A stretch of DNA of 64,000 bases. Source: Leishmania donovani (taxonomy: Eukaryota; Euglenozoa; Kinetoplastea; Trypanosomatida; Trypanosomatidae). The stretch lies in NCBI RefSeq assembly GCF_000227135.1, contig NC_018260.1:344429-408428 (forward strand), given 5' to 3'. Below are positions 1-10,022 of the stretch, in pieces. Positions within the stretch are counted from its first letter, which is position 1. Each line of letters starts with the position of its first letter. Both the position numbers and the translations under genes were made by a program. Under the pieces are notes generated by a model. That model did no database searches and was not told the origin of the DNA. It saw only the letters and a program-made list of their open reading frames with translations.

Positions 1-374
1 AGCGTCTGCTGCTCTCTTTGAAGTCTCCATATACATATTCTACAATGAGCAGAGAATGAGGTGTTTCTGTTCCCTTCTCCTCTCTCTCGCACAGTAAGCA
101 CACAGCAAGCGCTCTCGCCCTCTCGCGACGCTGCGCCCGACTCGTCTCACCAAACGAAAGCCACGCGCGCACACAAAAAGGCGAACAGCGCCATTAAGAA
201 GAGCAGCAGTGGCGATTTGGATCTCGTATCCACTCTGCTCTTACGCACAGCAAAGAAACCTAAAAAAAAAAAACAGCAGAAAAAAAGCCTTTGACGCACG
301 CCATAGCACAAGCACACATACACAGCGCTGGTGCTCTCATAACTCGCGCGCTCTAACCTTTCTCGCTAGATTCG
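1..374. other. Intergenic region and 5' UTR of the first gene
   Basis: No credible coding sequence is visible. A pyrimidine tract at about 62-90 is followed by AG at 93-94, and the stretch 95-374 contains no ATG, so it can serve as a clean 5' UTR. An A-rich run lies at about 260-290. A second pyrimidine-rich stretch ends in AG at 368-369, only 5 nt before the start codon. Confidence 0.6.
93..94 (+). promoter_or_regulatory. Candidate spliced-leader acceptor AG
   Basis: The pyrimidine tract at 62-90 precedes this AG. An acceptor here gives an ATG-free 5' UTR of 280 nt for the gene starting at 375. The competing AG at 368-369 would leave a leader of only 5 nt. Confidence 0.35.
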
Positions 375-806
375 ATGGCGTCGCTCAAGGAACGCGGCAC
401 CGTAGCGCCGGCTGAGATCGAGGCGTGCGTCACAGCCTCGGGCCCGGCAGAGATCTCTGCTGAGGAGCTGCACAAGATTCTCAACTCCCCGGAGCACGCG
501 TCGGTGGTGGTGGTGGTGGACGTGCGCAACGCGGATGAGTACGCCTCCTTTCACATCCCGGGGAGCATCAACAAGCCCTTCCAGGAGCTGAACTTTGCCC
601 AGTTAGCGGACGAGGTGGAAGCGCACACGAATCACGCCGCGCACATGCTGGTGTTCGTGTCTGCGCAAAGTCCTGACGTGGATGATCTGGCGGCGCGCGA
701 GTACATCAACGAGTACGAGAAGTCACACGCCGCTCCCCCAACAAAGGACTCGGTTCGAGTGTTGCTGGGAGGCCTCTACACCTGGTCCCAGATCTACCCC
801 GCGTAA
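375..806 (+). CDS. Rhodanese/Cdc25-like domain protein, catalytic Cys absent
   Basis: This 143-residue protein is essentially one rhodanese-fold domain. The rhodanese signature DVRNADEYASFHIPGSIN lies at about residues 50-67. The region 93-102 (VFVSAQSPDV) aligns with the active-site loop of Cdc25/ACR2-type arsenate reductases and phosphatases, whose signature is HCx5R. Here His-Cys is replaced by Val-Ser (Ser96 at the nucleophile position) and the Arg position by Val102. The fold therefore appears intact while the chemistry of the family should be absent, so a binding or scaffold role is more likely than sulfurtransferase or reductase activity. There is no signal peptide or membrane segment. 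The start is the first ATG after an ATG-free leader. Identification of the fold is firm; the physiological role is unknown. Confidence 0.85.
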   Translation: MASLKERGTVAPAEIEACVTASGPAEISAEELHKILNSPEHASVVVVVDVRNADEYASFHIPGSINKPFQELNFAQLADEVEAHTNHAAHMLVFVSAQSPDVDDLAAREYINEYEKSHAAPPTKDSVRVLLGGLYTWSQIYPA

Positions 807-2156
807 ACCAAAAAGAAAAAGAATAAGAGGAACAGCGAAGGAGATGAGCGAAATCTGGAGAAGGTCGCGCACTGCTTCCCTGTGTGAATCCAAGCGCATG
901 CATGCACGCAAGCAGGAAAAAAACGAACAGAGAGGGCTGAAAGGGAAACCCTTTCCCTTCTTCGTCCTCCTCGGCACTTGGAGCTGTCGTTTGGCTTTCG
1001 TTCGCGTGTTTTTTTCTTGCCTGATCTCTTCCAGGTCTTTTTTGGTCCGTCTTTGGAGTCGCTCACTGCCGTAGCATGTCCCGGCGACTCGCACGCTCAC
1101 TCTTTTTTTCTGCTGTGAATCTCTCTTTTATCCACGAATGTTATCTGTACAGCTGCTTAGTATCGGCACGCTTGCGCGGGTGTGCCTGGTGGCTCGTGTC
1201 GAAGGGTCTCGTCGCTTCGCCTCCTCCTCCCCTCCCCCCAAATGCCATTTCGCTGGCGCTTGTGTCTCCATTATATCAATGTGCCGTCTGTTTGTGGATC
1301 TGCCGCTCCAGACAGTCGCGCTCTGCGTCTCTCCTCCTTCCCTTCTCCTCGCCCCTCCCGCGCACACGCACAACGCATACATGCATTTTAGCCTGTTACG
1401 TCTCATTCCACCCCCTCACCTCCTCGCCAAACACATCCTGGATGTAAATACATGTGTGTTGTATTCTTTTCTGGTACGCGTAAAACAATCCAAAAGAAAC
1501 ACGCAAACAAAAACACAATATAAGGAGGCCTCCTTGTTGCGCGCGCCGTTCGGGCGTCTGTGAGTGGACGTGAAGGTATGCCTGTGCGCCGCGCCCCTCT
1601 CCCGTCCTCTCGGTGTTATTGCTTCTTTCCGTTGTGCCGATGTGTTTTAAAGATACGCTTTTTCTGTGGTGTGAGTTTTTCCTCTCCCTTCGGCAGGCTT
1701 CGCCCTCCCCTCCCCCCCCCCACACACACACGCCTCATCTCTCTCGCTCACTGAGTCAGGCGGAGACACCCTCGCACTTGCCCCATCATTGGCGAAGAGG
1801 GCCTATGCATGTTCTGCTAAGGGCCACCGACGAAGCGGGACGTCGGAGAACAGAAGAAAGAGCAGCCTGAGCACCAACATCGGCAGCCACACCTCGTACT
1901 CCCTTGTCTTTTGGCGTCTCGCGCGTCCCCTGGACCGCGGCGGCTCGCGGTGATGGTTTTATAGCCCGGTATATGCTAAGGTGTTGGCGCGCTGACAAGG
2001 GCAAGAGTTCAGCGAAACAGACAGACAAGCACGGGAGGGCTCAGAGGGCGCCGGGCCTCCGTCAACTAGATGCCCTCACACACGCACGCAAGCCTCCCAC
2101 AGGATGCATGCATACACGGAAAAAAAAGGCATGTCTCCCATGCGATGACACTCCGT

Positions 2157-2174
2157 CTGTGTGTGTGTGTGTGT
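2157..2174. repeat. TG dinucleotide microsatellite
   Basis: Uninterrupted GT/TG repeat of about 18 nt in the noncoding region. Confidence 0.9.
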
Positions 2175-2462
2175 GGAGGGTTTTTTTGTGTGTATGGGCG
2201 GGTATGCGTCATCCCCATCCTGTCCGCTTGCAGCGGCAACGCTGAGGCCATTCGCTTGGAATCGTATTAGGCCCCTCTTCATTGTCGCGGCGCCCACCTC
2301 TGTTTTGTTTCGCTATGCCGAGCAGCGATAAAACGGAGGCACGCGAAGCAGCAGCGCAAAAGAAAAAGGAAACATATTTACAATGACGGAGGGCAGCGAC
2401 CATTCAGGTGTGGGGAGGAGCTGTCAGCGCTTTCCTCTCCCCCGCCCATCACCACGCGCTGT

Positions 2463-2483
2463 TGTGTGTGTGTGTGTGTGTGT
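2463..2483. repeat. TG dinucleotide microsatellite
   Basis: Uninterrupted TG repeat of about 21 nt in the noncoding region. Confidence 0.9.
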
Positions 2484-2540
2484 TTCCGCCAGTAACGTGG
2501 ACCAATAGAGGAAGTAGCTATCCCTTCGGCATCTGAGATA

Positions 2541-2564
2541 TGCGGAGAGCGTAGGCTCTCCGCA
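2541..2564 (+). other. Perfect 10-bp stem-loop in noncoding region
   Basis: The arms at 2541-2550 and 2555-2564 are exact reverse complements around a GTAG loop. The stem is GC-rich and should fold in the RNA, probably in the 3' UTR of the rhodanese-like gene. No U-run follows it, and trypanosomatids do not use bacterial-type terminators. Confidence 0.6.
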
Positions 2565-3546
2565 GTAGCAGGAGCTGGCGCAGACGCATGTAGGTGGCGA
2601 GGCAGAGATGTGAGCAGCCCATTGAGCACAGAAAAGGCGCACCCCCGGTCACGACCCTTGACAGTCATGTGCTCTCGACTGGTACGGCCTCGAACGCGCG
2701 ATGCTGCTCATTACAGCCTACCCCTTCTATCCCCTGCATTTCACACTGCCCATCTTTCTCACAAATTCCCTGTTTATCGCATGCCATCTCAAGTGCGTGT
2801 GACGGCTGTGTAGATACGAGCGAAGCGCTCTCATTCGATCACTTCACAGTTACGCACAACTATCTCGTCTGTCTCAAACCCCTCCCGCCCTCATTCGCTG
2901 GTGAACCGTGTTGAGGTCTCTTATTACTGTTCCATCGGTCACCAAAGGTATCCGAAACCTGCATTTCACGCATCCAAAACACTCCCTGCTCGGAGCGGTA
3001 CATTGTAGAGGGGGTTTGGCAAATCGCGCGGACTTGTGTGACCTGTTTCTTGCTGCGCACCACTTATACATCCTTCTCGGCGCTACAGCGTCGGTGACAC
3101 TGCTCTTTACCTCCTCCGTACACTCGTTTGTACGCTCACCGAACTTCTGCGCCTGCATCCGCAGAGGAGAGGCTGGGCACCCACTCAACTATGTGTTTGT
3201 GTGTCTATGAAACTCTCTCGTGTGCAATTCTGTTTCTGCCGTATCTGTTGTCGCCTGGCTTCTTTGCTCACTTCTTGTGTATCCGGTCGGCCTTTTCACG
3301 GACTTCATCTCACTGGCCTGTGCGTGTGTCTTCGAGAAAAACAATCGTCTCTTCCGCTCCGCTCCTCTTCGCTCTTGTAGTTGAGTCGCAACTGTGTGTC
3401 GTAGACCGCGCATCCGTGTGGTATATGCAGAAAGCGCCGCTGCCGCTACGCAACATAGGCCGAAGAACGAGCGGCGAAAACCTCGCCAGCCCCACGCGCA
3501 GAGGCGCACGCGCTTTTCTTTGGTTCTCTTCGACTAGTAACCAGCA

Positions 3547-6500
3547 ATGTCGCTCACGTTTTATCTTTTTCTGCTTGTCGCTGTCGTGGTGCTGCCGCTG
3601 CTCTCCTTTCTGCGCAACGGCGCCATCCTGCGCGGCGGCGCGGTTCCTGCAGCGCAGGGCCCGGGCAAGGGCATTCGCAGCTCCTTCATCATCGCCCTTC
3701 GTGGCAGCAAGTCACCCTCCTCGCTAGCGAAGCGCAGCAGGGTAGCGCCGACCTTCATGGATACAGCGCTGAACTCGGCCACATCGAGCAGCGGGACGCT
3801 AGCCCTTGGCAGTCCCGCCTCCCCCCACAGCCAAAGCAGAGAGTTGTTCCTGCAGGCGCGGCAGAGGGCGGATATGGAAAAGCAGCGGCAACGGTTGCTG
3901 CAGGCCAACGGCCAGCCGGCTGCAGCGGCGGATGCCCAATCTACACCTCCCGCCTCCTCCGGTGTCGCCTCGGCGTGGGATCAGAAGCAGCTCTCGGCGG
4001 ATGACAATATCCGTCTTGTCTTTCTCTTCACCCTCGCGGTCCCGACCTTCGCGTTTTGGTACTGCAACCTGCGCACGATGGAGCAGAGGGCACTGCTGTG
4101 GATTTATCGGCACTGCCGAAGCGCCAACGCGACGGCTTCCGTGGACGTAAACAGGAAGACTCTTTTCCCAGTTCCACTTGCTGAGCTGATGCTCGGCTTT
4201 GGCTGCGTCGCACTCGTGTGGTACGCTAGTTTCGTCTACCTCGATCACCGAGATAAGGATGTGAGCCTGAAGCGGCACAACAAGCGGTGGTTTGACCGCG
4301 CGGTCAACTGGTTCAAGTTTTGCGTGTACCGGCGGTACGTCGACTGCCAGTGCCGCTTGTGGAAGCGCTACTTCTCCCTGCAGCTGGTGGCGGCATATGG
4401 CCCCCTGCCGCTGTTCTTGTTCCCAGGTGAGGCGGAGGCCGGTGAGCGCGGCCAGTCTGCGGAGAGCGGCCACACCTCTACGCGCGCGTTCGGTGTGGTG
4501 TCGGCCACCCGCCACAATCCGTTCTTTATCTCCGCCACGACCGCCTCGACATATGGCGTACCGTCCCCGACGGACACGCCGGTCAGCACCGCCGGGACCG
4601 CGCTGGGTAACGCATCGGCAACAACGTCGCACAAGCGTGGCAATGACAATAGCGGCGATGACTGGGACGAAGAGGAGCGTAGGCTCCTGCGGCCGCGCCA
4701 CCACCGTGCTTCCACTACCCCGACGAGGCCGCCGTCGAAACAGCGTTGTGACGCGCACGGCCAGCCCGGCGATCTGCACGCGCGCCAGCCCTCTGTCTCG
4801 TTCTCCTCGTCGGAGGTGCTGCAGGAGTGCTCCACGCCCCCACCGCCACCAAAGCCGCCGGCGATGCGACGCGCTCACTACTTCTTCGCTGCTCACCCGC
4901 ACGGCATCCTTCCCTGGTGCTGCTGCGTGAACATGATCAGCAACGTCACGCACCGCGACGAGAAGCTCTTTCTAGACAACCGCGCCACGGTACTCCATCC
5001 TCGCGACGCGTCGCACATCTCGGTGCTCTCGGAGCTGGGGCAGCAGTCGTCGTCGTCTCTGCCACGTGCGTCCAACACCTTCACAACGAGTAGCACCCGT
5101 GCCAGCCCCCCCATCTCCGGCCTAACTCTGGGCCCCTCTGCGTCGCCAACCACCGTCGCCGCGGAGGCCTTGACCGGTGCTGACTCGGCAGGTGATGGTG
5201 TGGCATACGCGAAGGGGCGCTACTATGTCTACGACCCCTTCTTCAAGAAATTCGTGCTTCGGCTCGATAAGGACGAGGCGGTTCCAGCGACGCCCGCGGA
5301 CGCGGAGGTGCACCGCCGGCGCCTTCGCACCGCGCAGGTGAATGGTGATGCTGCTGCCATAAAGAAAGAAACCGAGGCTGGTGCAGTCGCGGCACGGCCC
5401 AGCGCTCTGCGCCGCCTGGTCAAAATTCGCATACGCGCCGTGGTCGCCACTTTCCCCTTCTATGTCCCCCTCATGCGCGAAGTCTACATGTTTCACGGCT
5501 ACATGGATGCCTCGTACGAGACATGCAAGCGTGTGCTGCTGTACAACAACAGCACCCAGCGAGAGCGAGAGGGCTTGCCCCCCGTCTCGCCGGCTTCCTC
5601 TCGGAAAGCCGAGCTCGCCACGGGCGCGAAAGATTATGGCATCGGCAACGGCGATGCCAGCGATGACGAGTATGATGAGAACACCTATCCTGATGACCTC
5701 AACCACCTGCTACTGTTCCCGGGTGGCGCTTCCGAGGCTCTTCTATCCTCGGCTCACGGTCCCGCTCGTCTGCTGCTGCGACGCCGCAAAGGCTTCCTTC
5801 GCTTGGCGATCCACACACAGAGTGGGCTCGTGCCCGTGTACACCTTTGGGGAGACGGACTACTTTGAGCAGCGCAGCTCCGCCACCACGCAGCACGCGAC
5901 CCCAGTTGACGACGACGAGGGCTCGACGTACATGTCGCGGCAGGGGCCGGTGGCAGACGCTCTCTTGAGACCAGACTCCGCGGGTGGCGACGGAGCGGCA
6001 CCTCAGACGGCGGCCAATGCGTCACCGCTGTCGCAAGAGGAGCAGCAGATGCACCGGCACCCGCCCGAGAACGGCCCGACCGCAGGGCAACACGGCGATG
6101 GCACCTCCGCTTTGGGCCCAACTGACCGCCGTGGTGATAGCACCTCATCCACAGGCACCACGCTACCGAACACCGTGCGCCCTCCCTGCCAGCCACCCCC
6201 TAGCGGCTCCACATTGACGTCCCCAACGCTGTCGCCCATCGCCTCAGCACTGCTGCACCCGGCCGCAGCGCTCGGAAAGGCGCACCAACGCGAATCATGG
6301 AAGGACCGGGAGAGGAGACTCCTGAGGGAGGAGGGTGAAGCGCGGGGCCGAAACGGGCGGTCGCCGACACCGCTGCGCGTGCAGGCGTTATCCTTGGAAA
6401 AACGGCACGAAAGCAGCGACAGCGCGGCCTCGCTGAGGGAGTTAGAGGCGGAGCCGATGATGAGCCACGAGACGAGTTTGTCAGCGAAGCCGCAGGACGG

Positions 6501-6906
6501 CCTTCCTTCTGTTTCCGAGCAGGTAGCCCAGAAGCACGCAGCAAAGACGGAGGGCAAGGTGGCGACAGCCTCCTCGCCCCCCACCGTCAGCCGCCTCTCG
6601 CGCTTTATACAGGTTGTGCAGCGCCTCTTTCAGGATACGTTCGGTCTCTCGCTGCCCATCGTAAAGAACATCATCCCGCACCGCGTCACGGGTGCTACAG
6701 TCGTGGGCCGTCCAATCTACTTCGAGCTGCCGCCCGAGCTGCAGCGCATGTACACCGATCCGGCGAATTACTTCGAAAAGGAGAAGGATCAGGAGGTGCT
6801 GCGGGCTGCGCAGGAGGTGTACTTTCATGAACTGCAAGAGCTCTTTCTGAAGTACGCGCCACAGTACTTGAAGGACCCCGGTCGGCGCAAGCTCGAGATC
6901 GTCTAG
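3547..6906 (+). CDS. DGAT2-family acyltransferase with very large insertions
   Basis: Predicted acyl-CoA:(mono/di)acylglycerol acyltransferase of the DGAT2 family, which makes neutral lipids at the ER. The diagnostic motifs are in order: HPHG at residues 450-453; PGGASE at 725-730 followed by RRRKGFLRLA; VPVYTFGE at about 762-769; and VVGRPI followed by a helical tail near the C terminus (about 1055-1119). Hydrophobic segments lie at about 1-20, 157-173 and 213-232. At 1119 residues it is roughly three times the usual 340-390. The excess consists of Ser/Thr/Pro/Ala-rich charged insertions at about 290-440, 480-560, 580-625 and 780-1040. Start: the first ATG, which encodes a hydrophobic N terminus; an AG at 3536-3537 lies only 9 nt upstream. 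The family call is firm, but the acceptor substrate (DAG, MAG, wax alcohol or sterol) cannot be read from sequence. Confidence 0.88.
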   Translation: MSLTFYLFLLVAVVVLPLLSFLRNGAILRGGAVPAAQGPGKGIRSSFIIALRGSKSPSSLAKRSRVAPTFMDTALNSATSSSGTLALGSPASPHSQSRELFLQARQRADMEKQRQRLLQANGQPAAAADAQSTPPASSGVASAWDQKQLSADDNIRLVFLFTLAVPTFAFWYCNLRTMEQRALLWIYRHCRSANATASVDVNRKTLFPVPLAELMLGFGCVALVWYASFVYLDHRDKDVSLKRHNKRWFDRAVNWFKFCVYRRYVDCQCRLWKRYFSLQLVAAYGPLPLFLFPGEAEAGERGQSAESGHTSTRAFGVVSATRHNPFFISATTASTYGVPSPTDTPVSTAGTALGNASATTSHKRGNDNSGDDWDEEERRLLRPRHHRASTTPTRPPSKQRCDAHGQPGDLHARQPSVSFSSSEVLQECSTPPPPPKPPAMRRAHYFFAAHPHGILPWCCCVNMISNVTHRDEKLFLDNRATVLHPRDASHISVLSELGQQSSSSLPRASNTFTTSSTRASPPISGLTLGPSASPTTVAAEALTGADSAGDGVAYAKGRYYVYDPFFKKFVLRLDKDEAVPATPADAEVHRRRLRTAQVNGDAAAIKKETEAGAVAARPSALRRLVKIRIRAVVATFPFYVPLMREVYMFHGYMDASYETCKRVLLYNNSTQREREGLPPVSPASSRKAELATGAKDYGIGNGDASDDEYDENTYPDDLNHLLLFPGGASEALLSSAHGPARLLLRRRKGFLRLAIHTQSGLVPVYTFGETDYFEQRSSATTQHATPVDDDEGSTYMSRQGPVADALLRPDSAGGDGAAPQTAANASPLSQEEQQMHRHPPENGPTAGQHGDGTSALGPTDRRGDSTSSTGTTLPNTVRPPCQPPPSGSTLTSPTLSPIASALLHPAAALGKAHQRESWKDRERRLLREEGEARGRNGRSPTPLRVQALSLEKRHESSDSAASLRELEAEPMMSHETSLSAKPQDGLPSVSEQVAQKHAAKTEGKVATASSPPTVSRLSRFIQVVQRLFQDTFGLSLPIVKNIIPHRVTGATVVGRPIYFELPPELQRMYTDPANYFEKEKDQEVLRAAQEVYFHELQELFLKYAPQYLKDPGRRKLEIV

Positions 6907-7601
6907 GTGGCGCAATGGTGTGAACCTCTTTCTTTCTCCCTCTCCCTTTCTCCGTGCCATGTGCACTTTCCCTTGTGTGGGCGGGAGCGCTGCATCGCTG
7001 GAGTTGGTATCCGGTCTGCTGCTTGCTCTGCTCCGAGGCCATCTCGTTGCCAAGGATTCCGAGCGGGAGTAGCGGGGCGATGAGCCTTTTTTTTTGATTG
7101 TCTCTCGTCTGCGTGTGCCTGGTTGTGCTCCCGAGCGCCATTGGTTGCCCGAGAAGGGTCGTGAGAGGGAGAGAAAAGTGCGGGGGAGGCCGACAACACT
7201 GGCGTGGAGGACGAAGGGAGAGAACAGAGTGCTGCGTTAGTCGGTATTATGCTTTGGCTTTGTCGTTTGGCTACTCTTGTGTGCTCCTCTGTGTGGGTGC
7301 GTGTGTGCAGTCTGCGGTGCCTTGGGGGGGGGGGGTGGACCGTTGTCATCAGGAGCCTCGGCCATCGACGACACTGCACGAGTCAAAAGGCTTTCAAGGC
7401 GATGCCACCCATGCGCGAGCACTGAAATACAGCCGCCGGCCCCGCAGGCCCATCATCGGCCGAATATGCTTTTTTGTGTTGCGTTTTGCTTTGCCTTGTG
7501 TCCTCCAACACGGAAAATCCTTCGCGCCATCAAGCGCGTGCTTTCTCTTTCCGTTCCCGCCACTGTTTCCTCTCCCTTTGCTTCTCCCACCTTGACATGT
7601 G

Positions 7602-8204
7602 CCCCTGACGACGGGGGCGCACCTCAGTGCGTGGCATCTCCGGGCCCAGCGCACCTTCTCCCCCCCCCCACCCACTCTCTCGGTCGGAGGAAGTCATGCA
7701 CTATCCCCTCCCCTATCCCCTGCCAAATGCCGAGCCACCTCTGGCGCTGGCAGGGCGGTGCATCGCTGCTGACAGCGGGCCGCCAGGCCCTGGGCGGCGT
7801 GGCGTCCGGGTGATCTGCAGCCGCGAACGCGCGTGTGCACTCTCCACATGATGGGCAGAGTGTCGGCGTGACTCGAACGCATCCCACCCATCCCCCTCTC
7901 CCCGCCCCCGGCCCTCGCACGGCCCACTGGTGTGGGGAGGCCTGAGCCGCCCCGAGGAGAGGGGGGTGGGGGTAGGCTGCACCAGGGGGTGGCAGCCGGC
8001 ACAGCGGGGGAGCGGCTGTGAGGCGACCTGCGAGGCGGTGGGTGAGCGGGTAGAGCTGGAGGGCGGGGGCCGTGCCCCATATGACCGAGCCGGCGCATCT
8101 GGTGCGATGCGTGCGTGTCTGTGGCAGGGCTTGGCGGAGGGGTCGAGTAAAATTTTTAGCTCCTGCTGTGCCGCAGAGCAACGGGCACAGCTTGCAGCCA
8201 AAAC
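7602..8204 (+). mobile_element. SIDER2-like degenerate retroposon, copy 1
   Basis: About 603 bp sharing an ordered set of blocks with copies at 37826-38426 and 47148-47758. The blocks are a 5' segment with CCCCTGACGACGGG then CACCTCAGTGCGTGGC; a middle block with GACTCGAACG and CCCACTGGTG; and a 3' block with ATGACCGAGCCGGCGCA then GATGCGTGCGTGTCT. The 5' segment resembles the 77-79-bp signature of trypanosomatid ingi/L1Tc-related retroposons, which identifies the family as SIDER, non-autonomous relics abundant in Leishmania 3' UTRs. It lies about 0.7 kb downstream of the DGAT2-like stop, in the sense orientation. SIDER2 elements in 3' UTRs are known to promote mRNA decay. The boundaries are estimates. 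Confidence 0.75.
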
Positions 8205-8411
8205 CATGGGCCGCTGCATATTCGCGAGTATCTTCGTGTGTCTCTCTCCAGCCATCACTACCGCCCTTTGCGCGCGCCCCCCTCACTTTGTGGTTTGCGT
8301 TCGTTTCGTTCTCGTCTCCTGCTTCCTCAGGCATGTGTATTGCTATTCTCCTTTGTATGTGTACATCTGTGTGCATGGGGATGTATGCTTGTATATGGAT
8401 CGATATGTGTA

Positions 8412-8414
<3 letters not shown>

Positions 8415-8446
<32 letters not shown>
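8415..8446. repeat. TG dinucleotide microsatellite
   Basis: Sixteen uninterrupted TG units, the longest dinucleotide repeat I noted in the window. Confidence 0.95.
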
Positions 8447-8447
<1 letters not shown>

Positions 8448-9907
8448 CGGAAGCTGGTGCCCGTCAGGGCTTGGCGTGTGATCTTGTGCACCCTTTGCTC
8501 TGCTGTCTGCGCTCTTGTGATGTTTGCGCTTACTCTCGTTTTCTGCACCTTCCCTTTTCCTCCCTCTTTCTCTCATCCATGTGTGCAGGTAGTCTGCTCA
8601 CCTCACTGTGTGCGGGTCGGTGGCTGTTTCATTTCTTCATTGACTTGTGCTTTTGCTTCGCATCTTTCAAGGTCCTTTTCTTTGACCTCCCTCCCCCCTC
8701 CTGCCGGTCGGTCGGTCAGTCTCTGTGAGTCCATCTCAAGTGCACGGGCTCTTGCGTCTTCGCTCTTCACGCTTCTTTCCTTATTGTCGTTTTTTCTTCG
8801 CCACGGACGTTTGGCAGACACCGTTGTGCGCGTGCACGGAGGGTGCTGGTATTTGCTTTGGTGCACCTTCCTCCCTTTCCCACCAGCGTTGGCAGGGATG
8901 TTTTGCCTCCTGGCATCACTGCCTCAATCGCGCCGCCACACCCCCGCCTTGCTGAGGCTGCAGGTGTCGACGAGCATGACGCTCGCAAGAGGTGGCCTGT
9001 TCGGCGGCGTCGAGTATTCCTGCAGGCGTGTGCCTGCGCTTGACGCCGAGGCACGTCCCTTCTTTGCCTATGTGCTGCTCGTCGCTCTCTCCTTGTCGGG
9101 CCCATTCGTTGTTGTTTCGTTTCCCTCATCCCCCCGCGTCGACAGATCGGTGTGTGTCTACCATCTGGCGCATTCGGTGCGTTGCGGTATCTCTCAGCTC
9201 CGCAAAGGAGGCACCATGGAAAACAAAAAGAAAGAAGTGCGGAGCTCGCGCTGTTGTGGGCGCGCTTTCCTCTGCCGCAAACGTTGCTATTCTTCGCATG
9301 TTCCCCACCCATCCCAACGGTCTGCTTCGTAGTCGCTAGACCTGCTCCTACGCGGTTGACTATAGACCTCCCTCTCCTCCATCATCATCATGGTTTCCCC
9401 TACTTGTGATTTCGCACGTAATGTATTGCCCACCGCCTCATGCATCCCGCACGTTCTCCCCACGCGCTTTTCTTTTTCTTTGGTGCGTTGGTCAAACTTT
9501 CTTGTTTCACCTCGGCAGCTCCTTCCACGTAGCCGTACGGGCAGCGGGTCCCGTCCCACTCACCCACACACCGCGAAGAGCACGCGCACGCGGGTTCAAA
9601 CTGGCCGATCGACATAGTCGCCGTTGGGTTTCTGCAGGGGGTGGCCGCCATTTTTGCCGCCCCCTCCGCCCTCGCCACCCTCTCTTTTCGCTTACAGACT
9701 CCTTGTTGCCTGGCCTGAACTTTGGGTGCTGGCTGCACTTTAACCTCTCTCTTGAGCCTTTTTCCAGGTGCTGGTCAGCGCGAGCGGATCTCACCTGCGT
9801 TATCGGAGACGCCGCTCTTCTCTACTTCGAACTGATTTATGCTTGTTTGTTTTCAGCTCTATTTTCTTCTCATCCTCGCCTCGATCATCCGGCTTGCACA
9901 CCGCACA

Positions 9908-9952
9908 GTCTCTTTTTCTGCTCTGTTCTTCCTCCACCCCACCCCGTCGTAG
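9908..9952 (+). promoter_or_regulatory. Polypyrimidine tract and candidate spliced-leader acceptor
   Basis: A nearly pure C/T tract at 9908-9950 ends in AG at 9951-9952. Using it gives an ATG-free 5' UTR of 70 nt before 10023. It also excludes the in-frame open sequence further upstream, which is C/T-derived. Alternative AGs lie at 9766-9767 and 9855-9856. Confidence 0.5.
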
Positions 9953-10022
9953 ATCTGCTCGACTTAAACAAAACTCCACCCCGCTCCTTCTCTGGTCGAT
10001 CGCGCATTCTTGTCTGCCGCTG

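Larger units (their letters stand above)
807..3546. other. Intergenic region: 3' UTR of the rhodanese-like gene and 5' flank of the DGAT2-like gene
   Basis: About 2.7 kb with no convincing gene on either strand. It contains TG microsatellites at 2157-2174 and 2463-2483, a perfect 10-bp hairpin at 2541-2564, and C/T-rich tracts at about 1200-1240, 1320-1360, 1680-1750 and 3210-3390. The short open frames present are low-complexity Ser/Pro/Leu/Arg strings from pyrimidine-rich DNA. A pyrimidine-rich stretch ends in AG at 3536-3537, just before the next start codon. Confidence 0.6.
6907..10022. other. Intergenic region: 3' UTR with SIDER2-like element, then 5' flank of the Ca2+-ATPase
   Basis: About 3.1 kb without a convincing gene. 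It contains a poly-G run at about 7326-7336, a ~600-bp SIDER2-like element at 7602-8204, and a long TG microsatellite at 8415-8446. C/T-rich DNA follows, with AG candidates at 9766-9767, 9855-9856 and 9951-9952. The minus-strand open frame across 7624-8376 is a by-product of the retroposon sequence. Confidence 0.6.

Noticed and set aside
3799..4953. 384-codon minus-strand open frame
   Set aside because: Entirely antisense to the DGAT2-like gene and composed of Arg/Ala/Gly-rich reverse translation of GC-rich codons; no domain.
7624..8376. 250-codon minus-strand open frame over the first SIDER2-like element
   Set aside because: The other two element copies do not preserve this frame and the SIDER family is non-coding.
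9585..9610. tRNA B-box-like GGTTCAAAC
   Set aside because: No A box, no acceptor stem or cloverleaf pairing around it.
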